Shown: positions 10,637-21,218 of the stretch, one piece after another
Layout: the number at the start of each line of letters is the position of its first letter
Position numbering within the stretch: the first letter of the stretch is position 1
Notes under the pieces: generated by a model
The model's input: only the letters and a program-made list of their open reading frames with translations
What the model was told of the DNA's origin: nothing
Databases searched by the model: none
Program-made: the position numbers and the translations under genes
Source: Argyresthia goedartella
Taxonomy: Eukaryota; Arthropoda; Insecta; Lepidoptera; Argyresthiidae
Assembly (NCBI GenBank): GCA_949825045.1
Contig: OX463829.1
Location: 2,976,001-3,040,000, forward strand
DNA: 64,000 nucleotides
Direction of reading: 5' to 3'

Positions 10637-10882
10637 CCAAATGGCCGAGTCGGCAGTGACCCTGCCTACGAAGCCAAGAGTCCCGGGTTCGAGTCCCGGT
10701 GGGGGCAAATATCTGTTTGATGCGAACGGATGTTTGTACCCTTGTCATGGTTGTTTATCTATCTAAATATAATATTTATCTATATAAGTATGTCTACCGT
10801 TGTCTAGTACCCAAGATACAGGGAATCCTAGTTTGGGGCTAGATCAATGTGTGTAAATAGTGTCCAAGGTATTATTATTATA
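10637..10882 (+). mobile_element. tRNA-derived SINE
   Basis: A tRNA-like head (GGCCGAGTCGGCAGTG with a box B of form GGTTCGAGTCC at about 10686-10696) is followed by a body 'gtacccaagatacagggaatcctagtttggggc' and a tail 'gtgtccaaggtattattatta'. The same 3' end occurs in reverse at 36048-36112. The head would be the internal RNA polymerase III promoter. It is not a functional tRNA: no anticodon stem or acceptor pairing is kept. Confidence 0.75.
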
Positions 10883-10892
10883 GAGATTTAAT

Positions 10893-11300
10893 GGACAGGT
10901 GTCAACTCGCCCGCTTTCGGGCTGCCACAGCTTGACTTTGAGGTGCTATCCTACTTCACATCCGTCGCACGACTATGGTTGTATGACTGTGTAAAGTCGT
11001 TGGTGTACAGAGAATGGATGAGCCGGAAGTTACGTCATACGTGTGTAGGCGGTTATGTATCCTGACTACAATAATTTGGGGTGCGTTGGAGATCGGTTAA
11101 AAATTACTCCGAGTGATGCGAAAATTACTCCAGAGCATTCGGAAACAACCCGAGTGTAACCGAGGGTAAACGAACTGTGTTTTCGAGCGGCTCAGATAAA
11201 GTAAATATGTGCGAGTTCTCACTCTGGTTCATCTTCGTTAAAAATTACCAGACAGATGTCAAACTGTGCTTGGCGGGTTTATAGACAAGTTATCCCGTTT
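10893..11300. other. GC-richer flank of SINE, unrecognised repeat-like sequence
   Basis: Starts with a motif inversely related to 10360 and contains no open frame with recognisable domain. It may be part of a repeat split by the SINE. Confidence 0.3.
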
Positions 11301-12495
11301 TGAAACACGATTTTCGCGCTAGCCCACTTATTAATGAAGAGAGCGTTCGATAGTCGCATTTCATCTCTTTTTCTGTCATTATCTCCGTCTCTTTTCTTTC
11401 TCCGAGTGCATTTTCACTCGGTTTTTGAACTCACCTTTGAAGTAATAATTGATAGAAAACAGCACTTTGACTTTTTCCGTCCAACCCACCTGATTCTCGA
11501 CGTTCTCCATAAAAATATAATATTGTAAAAAAAACTTGTAAAATATACTAGTAATTATCATATTGATAGTGTTGAAAATGTCACTACCGACATGTAATGC
11601 ACTGCGAGATTTGATAAGGTAGCGAATATAATAATAAGATGTATAATAGCTATATATAAAGATGATGTGACCATGACCATATCAACAACAAAACGTTATT
11701 ATAAAATCACCTTCTTCCATAATGAAGTATTAGTTTGCATTGTAAAATTGGTTACGTTTTCTCATTAGTCAGACGTATATGAGTTATTTCTTAAAACCTC
11801 TATGATTCTGTTTCATATAATTATACCGTATAATTATATTGCAATGCTCAATAATTACTCAAAACTTCATTATTGTTAACTTATTAGAGATTATGATAGC
11901 CACCAATAGATAATTAAGTTTCATAGTTTCTAATGTAAAAATAATGCTAATTGAGCAAACTAGCTTATTAGATTATATCTAGTCATATGACACTAAATTA
12001 TTAGCATTTAATGTCGGGCTTGATAGATATCAATATTTGCAATAGAAAAAGAAACGATATCTTTTTAGAAATATAAGATCATGACTAGAACTTGTAAAAA
12101 AATATAATTTAGGAAATTATACAGAAAATAATTCAGAAAAGTTGGTAATTCAAAGACAAGTATGTTACGAATATTTAAGTTGAAATAAAAAAATGTATAT
12201 CGTTGTGGCATATTGTATCATATTAAATTAAGATCGGATATAAATAAATATTAAATTAATATTGTAATATAAAATCGCAGTATTCTTTCTGGCAGTTAAT
12301 AGCAGGAGCAGATATTTACTAAGCTTAATATCTAAATATATGTAATATTTAATATCTTTATTTTAAATCAAAACACTTATGTATTGACTGCTCTGCAAAA
12401 AAGGTTAGAAATATATGTTACTGACTACAAAAACATTTTATGAAGAAGTGAACAAAAAGTAATACTTAAATTAAATAATAATTCACCAAGTTAAA
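11301..12495. other. AT-rich intergenic, nothing recognised
   Basis: About 1.2 kb of low-complexity AT-rich sequence without gene or repeat boundary that I can support. Confidence 0.4.
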
Positions 12496-12496
12496 A

Positions 12497-12838
12497 ACTT
12501 AAAAAAACCGACTTCAACTTTAAGCTCTATTTATTCCTCCCCGGTCGGTATGCGAATAGAGTCTGTGTACACGAAAGTCCTCATCCATCAAAACTTTTGC
12601 TGCACGGAACCACAAACCAAAACGTCATCTGTGTATTTTTTTTGTATTTGTTGATTTTTTCAAAAAGCTCTGCATCAATATTGATAATATTTGTACCGCA
12701 CACCTTCTAAAGTATGACCTACCAATCAAAACAAGATTTATCAAAATCGGTTCATAATTGACGGAGAATTCGCGTAACAAACATACACACAAAAACAGAC
12801 GAAGTGAGAACCTTCTCCTTTTTTAAGTCGGTTGAAAA
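12497..12838. repeat. Dispersed element bounded by AACCGACTT / AAGTCGGTT
   Basis: The ends are inverted copies of AACCGACTT flanked by A or T runs. The interior carries 'atcaaaatcggttcataattgacggag' and 'cagacgaagtgagaaccttctcc', typical of a frequent lepidopteran non-coding repeat. The related end 'gagaacctcctctttttttaaagaag' appears again at ~13955-13975. Confidence 0.55.
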
Positions 12839-12993
12839 ACTGATCTTCAATCTAACTAACCAAATGCATGAACTGTATATACTGTGCTATAGGTTCGCCT
12901 TAATTACTTGAAGAAGTCCTTCGATTTCTCCAGGATCCCATCATCGGATCCAGACCGACGTAGATAAGTTTATTGAGGAGTTCTCCTTTTGTA

Positions 12994-13752
12994 TTTTTTA
13001 TAGAAAATCATGCATTTACTCTCGATAGGGTGCGATATGTGATTACTTAAATACGTTTGCTAAGTATTGTATGCTTGTCGTAATGTTTAGGGCGAATTGG
13101 ACTCCGGTAATATGTTCGCAGTACTGCGTACCGGACTCCAATTCACCCTAAACATTGCGCAGTACTGCGTACATACTACCGGACTCCAATTCACCCTAAA
13201 CATTGCGCAGTACTGCGTACATACTACCGGACTCCAATTCACCCTAAACATTGCGCAGTTCTGCGTACATACTACCGGACTCCAATTCACCCTAAACATT
13301 GCGCAGTACTGCGTACGTACTGCCGGACTCCAATTCACCCTAAAAATTGCCCAGTACTGCGTTCATACTACCGGACTCCAATTCACCCTATACATTGTAC
13401 AGCACTGCGTACATACTACCGGACTCCAGTTCACCCTAAACATTGCGCAGTACTGCGTACATACTATCGGACTCCAATTCACCCTAAACATTGCGCAGTA
13501 CTTCGTATTTACAATCGGACTGCAATTCACCCTAAACATTGCGCAGTACTGCGTACATACTATCGGACTCCAATTCACCCTAAACATTGCTCAGTACTGC
13601 GTACAAACTACCGGACTCCAATTCGACCTAAACATTGCGACAAGCATACAATAGTTAGCAACCGCATTTAAGTAATCATAAATTGCACCCTATGGGATAT
13701 CTGGTAGTCCTTCCCGCTTCCCGAGAGTAAGTGCATGATTTTCTATAAAAAT
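12994..13752. repeat. Large inverted repeat enclosing a minisatellite
   Basis: Arms at 12994-13108 and about 13612-13752 are reverse complements. Both contain the blocks TGTATGCTTGTCG / CGACAAGCATACA, a TTAAGTAATCA block, GGGTGC / GCACCC and ATAGAAAATCATGCA / TGCATGATTTTCTAT. The right arm has an extra ~28 bp (13694-13722). The centre is the 48-bp array. This could be a fold-back-type element. Confidence 0.7.
13131..13640 (+). repeat. Minisatellite, 48-bp unit, 11 copies, palindromic core
   Basis: The block GGACTCCAATTCACCCTAAA starts at 13133 and recurs every 48 bp, eleven times, with point variants. Each unit holds the perfect palindrome CGCAGTACTGCG or a near copy. One further unit precedes the array in inverted orientation (13082-13108), with the palindrome at 13117-13128 at the turning point. 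Because 48 is a multiple of three, both strands stay open across the array; these frames are artefacts of the period, not genes. Confidence 0.93.
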
Positions 13753-14513
13753 ATCAAAATCGCTATTCTTTCGCTATTTATCGTTTGCTCCAGGATGCTA
13801 TCATCTTGATCCTGACTTGATCGTTAGTGGGACCATTAGAAAAGTAAACACTTTCAAATGAAAAAATATTTGACCAAATCGGACCCCATCCATCTTGGAG
13901 AAATCGCTGATCATGGGTAAAAAATACAGTATTAAGGATCTCAACGAATTGAGAACCTCCTCTTTTTTTAAAGAAGAAAATTAAACTGCCAGCTGTAAAA
14001 AAAAATATATTTAAGTTATTTTTATTTTTATTCCGCTAAAAGTGTCGGTGAGTTTGCAGTTCTTACTGGGGAAGGGGAAGGCATAAACTTAATAGTTGGA
14101 AAAAGATTAAGAAATTATAAAATGTATGATATAAAGCTGTTGCAGCTATGTTGACATATTGCATAGTAGTATGCCGTCTTTTATATTAATTAATAAGCAT
14201 TTATTAAGGTAGTGTTTTATCTTTCTATGCGAAGTTGTGACGATGATTTGAAAATATAAAATTCTGTTTTTATGACATTGGTTTTATTTATTTATTGGTG
14301 CTTTAGCGTAGCGTAGAGGATACGTAAATACCTGACATGATATCAAGATTGAATAAGAGACGAACGTGGGCACAATTATGCACTTGTAAAATATCTGTCA
14401 AAGATGGCGAAACCTTTCAAAAAGAGTTACAGATGTCAAAATCATGACACCTGTCAAAAAATCATAAAGGTGTTAATTTATGTGAAGATATGCCTCGGCT
14501 AACCCATCTGGGA
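13753..14513. other. AT-rich intergenic with repeat scraps
   Basis: At 13790-13830 a 'ctccaggatgctatcatcttgatcctgac' block resembles 12935-12965 in direct orientation. At 13950-13975 there is the 'gagaacctcctcttttttt' end. Nothing coding is seen. Confidence 0.4.
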
Positions 14514-14905
14514 AAAGGCGTGATACATATTGTTTTAAGGGTTCCCTACCCGAAGGGTACCAAACGGGACCCTATTACTAAGCCTCCGCTAATCATCCAT
14601 CAGCGGGCTCTATCTTGTGAGCCGTAAAAGGTAGAGAGTGGAAATTAATAAAGAACCTGCATTTCTGTTGCCGAAACTTTGCAAAAAATAATGAAAAAGA
14701 TGCAATTAAAAAACTAAAGATCATCCATATGAGAGACTTGGTACTCTGCTTTTTCACTTGGAAAGTAGCCGCACCAATAACTTTATAAACCCTATTTTGC
14801 TATCTAAACACACACGATAATCAAAGATAACTAATCCCCATGCAAGTCACTTATATACCATTCTGCGGTGGTACGGAAACCTTTGTGTGCGAGTTCTAAT
14901 TGCAC
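14514..14905. repeat. Dispersed 'gggttccgtacc' repeat, preceded by SINE tail
   Basis: 'gggaaaaggcgtgatacatattgtttta' (14510-14537) is the 3' tail of the SINE family seen complete at 20155-20420. From ~14538 the element starts with GGGTTCCCTACC and ends with GGTGGTACGGAAACC near 14870-14886, the inverted form of the start. The interior block 'gtagccgcaccaataactttat' is shared with 33160, 62730 and 63110. Confidence 0.55.
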
Positions 14906-15042
14906 TTGTCCGATTTATTTCATACGACAAATCATGTGCATCTCATTACCTATAATTGAATAAGGGCAGGAGATCTAGGATCTCTATGATTGTAATGCTC
15001 CTACTGGACACACCACAATTCCTTTGCAGTAGGAGCACGAGG

Positions 15043-15085
15043 ATATTCAGGGTGATATTTAGTCAGCTGACCATATTTTGGGGAA
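15043..15085. repeat. Terminal inverted repeat, 'ggtgacatttaattag' family (left)
   Basis: 'ggtgatatttagtcagctgaccatattttgggg' matches the terminal repeat of the element at 36013-37594. A matching reverse-complement end lies at about 18430-18465, so 15043-18465 may be one such element filled with later insertions. Confidence 0.5.
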
Positions 15086-15372
15086 GGTGGCTGCCGGTTC
15101 GTCTTCGCCGGGATTCACACATCCTCAATTTTTATTTACAACATTTTAGGGAATCCACGCTATCCAACATACCTGCGAGACAGTTTTCAATTCCTTTCTT
15201 CCAGCAGACCTCGGAGAACTCACGCAGTTTCCATGGAACTCCACAGCATAACACCGCGTCCTATGAGCATGGGTTTGATAAATTATAAAATAATGTTGTG
15301 GAATGCACTTCCCTGCATCATCAGGGACAGTCCTACTCGAAATATATTTAAAAGTCGTGAGCAGCCAGCACG
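15086..15372 (+). pseudogene. LINE reverse transcriptase C-terminus (jockey/CR1-like)
   Basis: Reads RLRRDSHILNFYLQHF then, after a frame break near 15290, LWNALPCIIRDS. This is the C-terminal end of the same ORF2 family as 51752-54040 (LRRDMHILSFLFN and LWNALPCAIRDC there). It lies in opposite orientation to, and directly abuts, the 5' half of the same family at 15365-17165. Confidence 0.75.
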
Positions 15373-17165
15373 GAAAGCTGTTTTCGGTCCATGGCTAGCT
15401 GGATGTCATCTGTGACTTTCAGCAGAGCCGTGACAGTGCTATGACACGGTCTGAAACCTGACTGGTACATGTTCAGCAGATTGTTTGATTGAAGGTAATT
15501 AGAGAGCTGGGTATGGATAATGGATTCAAGGACTTTGGAAAGAATGGGTAGGATTGAAATAGGACGATAATCTTTAAAAGAGGTGGGAATGGATGTTTTA
15601 GGTAACGGGATGACTAATGCTTTTTTCCATATGGAAGGGAAGACTCCATTCGATATGGAAAAAATTATTACATGTGTAAAAAATAATATATTTAATTTTA
15701 ATTTAAAAAAAAATATTTGAAAATGATAACAAATTTATTTTCTAATAGCTGGCAGTAGTTCGCCCAGAATTGTGAGAATCATTTTAATTTTAAGGAATTT
15801 TATCATCACCTACCGCTTTCGAGCTGACTGCTAGTACCACCTTCTTGACCGCTAAGATTTCGACATTGCTCAAGTTGAATGGTGTGGTGTCGGGTAAGGG
15901 CTTAGAGCGCAGGCTCTGAAGAGTGGCTTGTTTTATCGTGGGATCCATCACATCACAACAGGCGGAGCAGAAAGGAACTGGTTGAGACCGTTGAGATCTA
16001 CATTACCAGCGTGTAGGTCCTGAGATTAACCTATACCTAGCGTTTTTAGCAATTTCCACACTTGAGATGGTGTGTAACTTTCAATACTCTCGTGAATGTG
16101 CCGACGTTTAGCATCACGACAGAGACGGTTGCAGCAGTTGCGAAGACATTTCTAAGAAAGGAATTTGTCATCTGTCGGTTTCTTACGGTATTAACACTTG
16201 GCTCTATTCCTCTTGGCCATTAGACGCTTAATATTGTCTGTTAGCCAAGAGGCGGGTAGGTGTTTTACTCTCACTTTTTTATAGGCGCATGCTTGTCGTA
16301 GAGCCTTAGGACTATGCTATTGAAATTGACAATTTTCTCGTCCATGGTCTCGCTGGATATGATAGGGGACCAGTCGTTTGACAAGGCATCCGACCTAAGA
16401 GACTCTAAGTCAATATCCCTAAAGTTACGAATATTAAGAAATTTTTCTCTGCTCTTGAGAGGCCTGATCTTATACGAAAGATAGATAAGGTCATGAAACG
16501 AGAAAGGAGAATTGAGTTGCCCGTGTACGGCGACCCTTTCCAAGTTACAAACGATCATAATATCCAGAAGAGTGGGAGAGCAGTGCGGTTGGAAATGTGT
16601 GGCATCAAGAGGCAGAATATGCAGATTGAAGGAATCGACTATGGACTTAAGTTTGTCAGAACGGGAATTGTTTTTAAGGAGACAGCTGTTGAAATCCCCG
16701 AGAATGAGGGTATCGGTATAAAGAGGTGAGAGTTCATTGAGGAGGGATTCTAATGAGTCGAAGTAGTCGATGCGAAGAGAGGGGCTATAAAGAACACCAA
16801 GGAGGACCTTACTGTGGCGAAGAGTTATTTCGAGAAAGAGATATTCAGCAGACTCGGAGTACTGGCTAGGGGACGCGCTGATCACCTTGCACGGAATTTC
16901 CACATGCAGATAAATAGCGACGCCCCCATCGACTTTCCCGACTCTGTCGTTCCTGTAAAGCCTGTAACCTGGAAGGCAGTACGAAGCAGATGACAGCGAT
17001 GGCATTAGAAATGACTCGGAGACTTCGAGCCGTCCACGCATTGGTCACTAAAAGCCTCAAGCAAGTCCGGATAGCTGGAGTGAATGATTTGTGCATTGAT
17101 ATGCACGATGTTCAAGTTTTTCTCCACACCACCGAAGACAGTCCTGATGTTGGCAGAAAGGGGTT
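15365..17165 (-). pseudogene. LINE ORF2: AP endonuclease and first half of reverse transcriptase
   Basis: On the minus strand an endonuclease starts near 17150 (VHINAQ), continues in a 256-codon open frame (17041-16271) with GVAIYLH, LGVLYSPS and LILGDFNSC, and ends KHAPIKK. After breaks, RT sequence follows: ALVIPLPKTS, YRPISILPILSKVLESI and YQSGFRPCHSTVTALL at 15650-15440, stopping near 15365 before the YADD motif. An AT-rich insertion sits at 15660-15775. The catalytic half and the 3' UTR are missing from this strand. It made the nuclease/RT of a non-LTR element; it is now dead. Confidence 0.85.
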
Positions 17166-17234
17166 ATTTATTAGAATATAATATAGTAGTAGTATTATAT
17201 TATAAGTATTTAGTTTTATATTATATTATGTGGA

Positions 17235-17645
17235 TGATTTATTTTATCTACACACGTATCATAAACCCTTTTTACTGCGTCTAAAAACCGCACGTTAAGG
17301 TCAGCATAATGATAAACTTCTTGGTAAAACTCATTTCTTATCTGAATATTGATAAATTATGACCGTAATGTACCGAAAATTGACATATTGTGACATTCAA
17401 ATTTCGAACGCCAACGCCCGCCTGCGTGCCGCCCCTAGTTTGTCTCTGAAGTTGGTACTTCTGAACAAGCTAAACAACTGCAGAGCAATGATCAATGCCA
17501 CAATGCCGGTCGAACATGAGGTTCCTGAACACATAAAAGAGAGCTTATGATATGTCGTCGATATACTCGCCTTCGGCTTATTTCATAAACCCACTCTCGA
17601 GTATTAATTCCCTCCATTATGTAGCAGTCACATAAACTACTATTA
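17235..17645 (+). mobile_element. MITE, family with 'tttatctacacacgtatcataa' end (copy 1)
   Basis: Starts TTTATCTACACACGTATCAT and carries a GC-richer centre 'ttcgaacgccaacgcccgcctgcgtgcc'. It has an inner inverted end 'gagagcttatgatatg' near 17540-17556 and an outer end 'gcagtcacataaactacta' near 17627-17645. Other copies lie at 17645-18085 (inverted), 32184-32690 and 38898-39343. The short coding-like frames inside belong to the repeat. Confidence 0.75.
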
Positions 17646-18085
17646 TGTGACTGCTGCGACTGCGAGCCGCAGGCGAGTCACTCACTCGAGAGAGAGGCGA
17701 TATCACTCGAGAGTTTTAATGCCTAATTATGTACAGTTATATTTACTAGTTTATCTACACACATATCATAAGCTCTCTTTGATGTGTTTAGGAACCGCAT
17801 GTTCGACCGGCATTGTGGAATTGATAAAATTGCTCTGCAGTTGTTTAGCATGTTCTGTGGTACCAACTTCATAGACAAACTAGGGGCGGCACGCAGGTGG
17901 GCGTCGGCGTTCGGAATTTGAATGTCATAATTTGACAAATTTTTGTACATTATGGTCATAATGTACAAATTTTCAGATAAGAAATGAGTTTGTACTAAAT
18001 AATTTTACATTATGCTGGTTTTAATGTGTGGTTTTAAGACGCAGTAAAGAGGGTTTATGATAAGTTTGTAGATAAACTACTTTTA
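17645..18085 (-). mobile_element. MITE copy 2, joined tail-to-tail to copy 1
   Basis: The reverse complement of the same element: 'tagtttatctacacacatatcataagctctc' at 17747-17780, the GC-richer centre at 17875-17925 and the outer end 'ggtttatgataagtttgtagataaacta' at ~18050-18080. The junction with copy 1 is the palindromic 'cataaactactattatgtgactgc' near 17630-17655. Confidence 0.75.
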
Positions 18086-18164
18086 TGTATGTAAGTACTC
18101 GTTTTTTTCGTCATATTGTTGTATAAATAGGTCTTCTCCTGCTCAGCAAATAACGTTTCACGTC

Positions 18165-18290
18165 TTATCCTGCCTTGCTGGAAGAGATCTCTTATTAGAG
18201 ATAATCTCGCCTTTGTACACTATTTTTAAGTAACTCTTGTTTTTTATATGATTTATGTGCAATAAATAAATTATGAAATTATGAATGATA
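18165..18290 (+). repeat. LINE 3' tail remnant
   Basis: 'gagatctcttattagagataatctcgcctttgtacac' followed by 'caataaataaatta' resembles the 3' UTR at 54235-54280 ('aatttctttttagaaataagctcacctttgcat'). It is probably a 5'-truncated insertion of that LINE family. Confidence 0.4.
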
Positions 18291-18317
18291 GTATCCATAT
18301 GTTTGCAAATGAAAAAT

Positions 18318-18562
18318 AATGTTTCGTCCCTCAGCTGATTACAAGTTACTATGGGAGACGCAAAACAAATTTTAGATTGCGACCATATGTTTCATGGGGA
18401 AAGTTGTTCATAATCATGAGTACTATCATTTCCCAAAATATCGTTTGATAATTAAATGTCACTTGTATATGTCCTGTGTTCCTACGGTGGAGCACGACGA
18501 AGAACCTGCCTTGACCACCCAGTATGGGAAAAGGCGTGATGTTATATTATTGTTTTAATAAC
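18318..18562. repeat. Right end of 'ggtgacatttaattag' element, then SINE tail
   Basis: 18320-18465 ('cgtccctcagctgattacaagttact' to 'cccaaaatatcgtttgataattaaatgtcac') is the right-hand counterpart seen at 37437-37592. 18510-18560 ('cagtatgggaaaaggcgtgatgttatatta') is the 3' tail of the tRNA-derived SINE family. Confidence 0.5.
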
Positions 18563-18654
18563 AAGATATCCGATTAACGTCCGATTTTTCCACCCTTAGT
18601 TAACTTTTATCAGTCTGTTTATCTGAGAAAAGGGCCATGTTAAAAAAAAATACG

Positions 18655-19345
18655 TAAGTACTACTTTTTATTTTATTTTGTGAAATTTATATACTTAGCA
18701 AACGTCATTTTTTGCCCCTTCTCTAATTTGGACCACTGTGGGAGAAGCAGGGCGTAGAAACTCCCACAGATTGATTTTTAGATCTCTTTTAAAATTGTTT
18801 GTGCTTAACTAATATAAATATTACAATACTAGTTATTATGATTAATAAGCAGGAATAAATAATTACAAAATTATTAACAGCAAGGTCTGTGTTGAGCTAG
18901 ATTAACCCCATACAGTCCTGTCATTTAAGTAATCTTGAACATTGTAACATCCCTTTTTCGACAGTCGCTTTAACATGCTTTTTAAATTGCACAAGTGGCA
19001 ATTTCAGAATCTCCAGAGGTATCTTATTGTAGTAGAGAATGCACTGACCCTTGAAAGAATTGCTAACCTTCGCGAGTCTAAACCGGAGCGCAACTAGTCT
19101 GTGATTATTTCTTAGGTAAACATTACAGCTATCGCTAATTTTGGCAAATGTTGTAAGGTTCTTGCGTACATACATTATATTTTAGAAAATAAATTGACTA
19201 GCTACAGTTAGTATGTCAATTTCTTTAAAAGCTCTTGAGGAGTCTGTTCGTTTTAAATTGTAAATTGCTCGAATCAGTAAAATAAAAATAGTTTAAATAT
19301 CCGCTGCTTTCCCCCACAAAATTTTAAGGCTATTTGAGTAACTCA
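18655..19345 (-). pseudogene. 5'-truncated LINE: RT C-terminus and 3' UTR
   Basis: Minus-strand protein with MYVRKNLTTFAKISDSCNV and GQCILYYNKIPLEILKLPL (19175-18921), then a 3' UTR containing 'ctcccacagtgg'. It is the same family as 36180-37440 on the + strand, where the homologous sequence is longer. The upstream frame (FKEIDILTVASQF, 19170-19230) continues after a break. Confidence 0.75.
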
Positions 19346-19389
19346 TTTGAATATTTCGGGTAATATATCTGGATTATTACGGTTACATA

Positions 19390-19880
19390 TATCTGGATTA
19401 ATGTTATGTTTGTGAAAGCCAATCTTGGACTATTTGACAAACTCTTAAGTGAACGATATCATAATAAAATATCCTCCTCAAAATACCAAACAGCACTATT
19501 TAAGAACAGTTTTTGTGTAATGGCACCAGAGTTACATAATAAACTTCCCGAAAATGTTCGTAAAATGGTTAACATTAACCAATTTAAAAAAGAAGTGAGG
19601 AAATTACTTATGGTAAACCATAGTACAGCATCAGGGACTACATAAAAGATAATGAACTGTGATATTTCCCTTTAATAGCACACGTTACTCCGTCCGATCG
19701 ATTTATTAATTCCTATCTATTGTGTAAAATTTAATGCATGTCTAACCAAATATTTGTATGCCAAGTGGCTAAAAATTGCGAACCTATTCAAAACATCAAT
19801 CTTAACCAGATTTTTTCCAACGGATGTATCACCTATTTATCACAAATAAACGATTTGATTTGATTTGATTTGATTTGTCC
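19390..19880 (+). pseudogene. LINE 3' end with (GATTT)n tail
   Basis: An 80-codon end of an ORF2 (LFKNSFCVMAPELHNKLPEN, then NINQFKKEVRKLL, 19406-19645) has the tryptic-like layout of LINE C-termini. It is followed by a ~200-bp UTR and the tail 'gatttgatttgatttgattt' (19853-19876). Such short tandem tails mark the 3' end of many lepidopteran non-LTR insertions. Heavily 5'-truncated. Confidence 0.65.
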
Positions 19881-20154
19881 TTAAATTTTGTCAATAACTA
19901 CAATATATTTAGGAGGTATTTCAGCATTTCTATGATAGCTAGGAGCATTTACTTAAGCGGCCAATTTCCTCCATTCCCCTTGAGTTTCGGTACTCAATCA
20001 GCTGCAGATCGTTCCTACGACGTAATAGTATAGCTTCTTGCACTTCTGATACAAAGAGAGATGCCAGCTATTGCTTCACTGCTTCACAGCTTCACTGATT
20101 GCCTGATGTTACAGTATACTGTAAACTTATGTTACAAAATACAACGATAATTTA

Positions 20155-20420
20155 CGACGCTAATTAATAACATAACACATAACATAGCGTCACGCCTTTG
20201 TCGCAATTGTGCCCACTTTGAGACAGTTATTCAATACTCCATTTCGCGTGACAGGGGGCTGGCCAATCGCCGCATATGTGGAGTAATGAAGGTTTACTCA
20301 CGATGTTTTCCATAACCGTTAGAACGTCCATATAATCTATTTAAGATGGTCAGGACTTGAACCTGCATCTCCTGTGTGCGAAGCAAGCGTGAAACCCGTC
20401 AGACCACGTAGCTCATCACT
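20155..20420 (-). mobile_element. tRNA-derived SINE with 'aaaggcgtgacgctatgttatg' tail
   Basis: On the minus strand a tRNA-like head (GTGGTCTGACGGG as box A-like; box B GGTTCAAGTCC near 20351-20361) leads to a body with 'gtgagtaaaccttcattactcc' and ends in 'gacaaaggcgtgacgctatgttatgtgttatg'. Tails of the same family occur at 14510, 18530 and 40190. The tRNA-like part is degenerate and cannot be a tRNA gene. Confidence 0.7.
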
Positions 20421-20871
20421 AATTCATAAGAGCACTTTGTCTAAAACGATAGTTGAATAATTGCTACACTAAAAAGCACAAGCAGAAAAGACGTGTTTTG
20501 TACTTTTTAGTGTACCGCAGAAGGGTTTTAAGTTTTTATAATTATGTCCTTTATTTCCTGCTTTATCGTAAAAATACGAAAAATTAGTAAATACCTAACT
20601 TAAAACTATGAAGTGGTTATAGCTTATGCAAGATTAGTATATATTTCCGCACTCGCCTTTAAAAGTCTTTTATTTTGATATGAAGTGGGTTTGTTTGATA
20701 TTTGGTAAGAAGTTAGTTTGATATTTGACCAAATTTGACCCGAAAGATTCCCCCCGGAGAAACATACATACATTGCAGTTCCCATGGCCACCTTCTGGCT
20801 CCATCATCAGATCAGCTGCATGTTATCAAAATATTGTGTTGTTATCAATTTAGATATGCATGCAAAATTTT

Positions 20872-20922
20872 GGCTCCATCGAAAATCGGAAAGTAACCCA
20901 CTTTCCGATTTTCGATGGAGCC
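20872..20922. repeat. Perfect 23-bp hairpin with 5-nt loop
   Basis: Stem arms 20872-20894 and 20900-20922 are exact reverse complements (arm begins GGCTCCATCGAAAATC); the loop is AACCC. The second copy of the block, at 21868, keeps only the inner part of the left arm. Confidence 0.9.
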
Positions 20923-21218
20923 GAACTTTGACCAAAAAGACATATATTATGCATATATTGCATGATAAATAAAAGCTTTTAAAAATATGTAATCGTCACC
21001 AAACATTCAGTCCGATTCCAGAAGCTAACTAACTAACAAAACTAACTAAGCTTATCAAAACCTATGGCAGTCGGACAAAAGTAGTCAAATTTGAAGCTAC
21101 GTCTACACGTAAACTAGTTACATAGTCAGTGCGATTCTTCAGGTATCAAAACCAACTAATTAAGGCACTAAACTGACAAAATTCAATCCGACAGGTCATA
21201 TGCTGTAGCCATTGATTC
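20878..21218 (+). repeat. Repeat A, first copy (~340 bp)
   Basis: Nearly identical to 21868-22203 in the same orientation, beginning with the hairpin and containing 'gcatatattgcat' and 'cctatggcagtcggacaaaagtagtc', and ending 'gtagccattgattc'. It has no coding capacity. It could be a non-autonomous transposon; I did not find terminal inverted repeats. Confidence 0.8.

Noticed and set aside
10637..10715. tRNA gene
   Set aside because: Box B is good, but acceptor and anticodon stems do not pair and a SINE body and tail follow.
13082..13640. CRISPR-like array at the 48-bp repeats
   Set aside because: Units are contiguous with no unique spacers, the genome is eukaryotic, and the array is a minisatellite within an inverted repeat.
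13087..13654. Repeat proteins of up to 185 residues on both strands
   Set aside because: The 48-bp period is divisible by three, so frames stay open on both strands; there is no start context, no flanking exon signals and no domain.
20340..20420. tRNA gene on the minus strand
   Set aside because: Degenerate head of a SINE whose tail recurs at three other places in the window.
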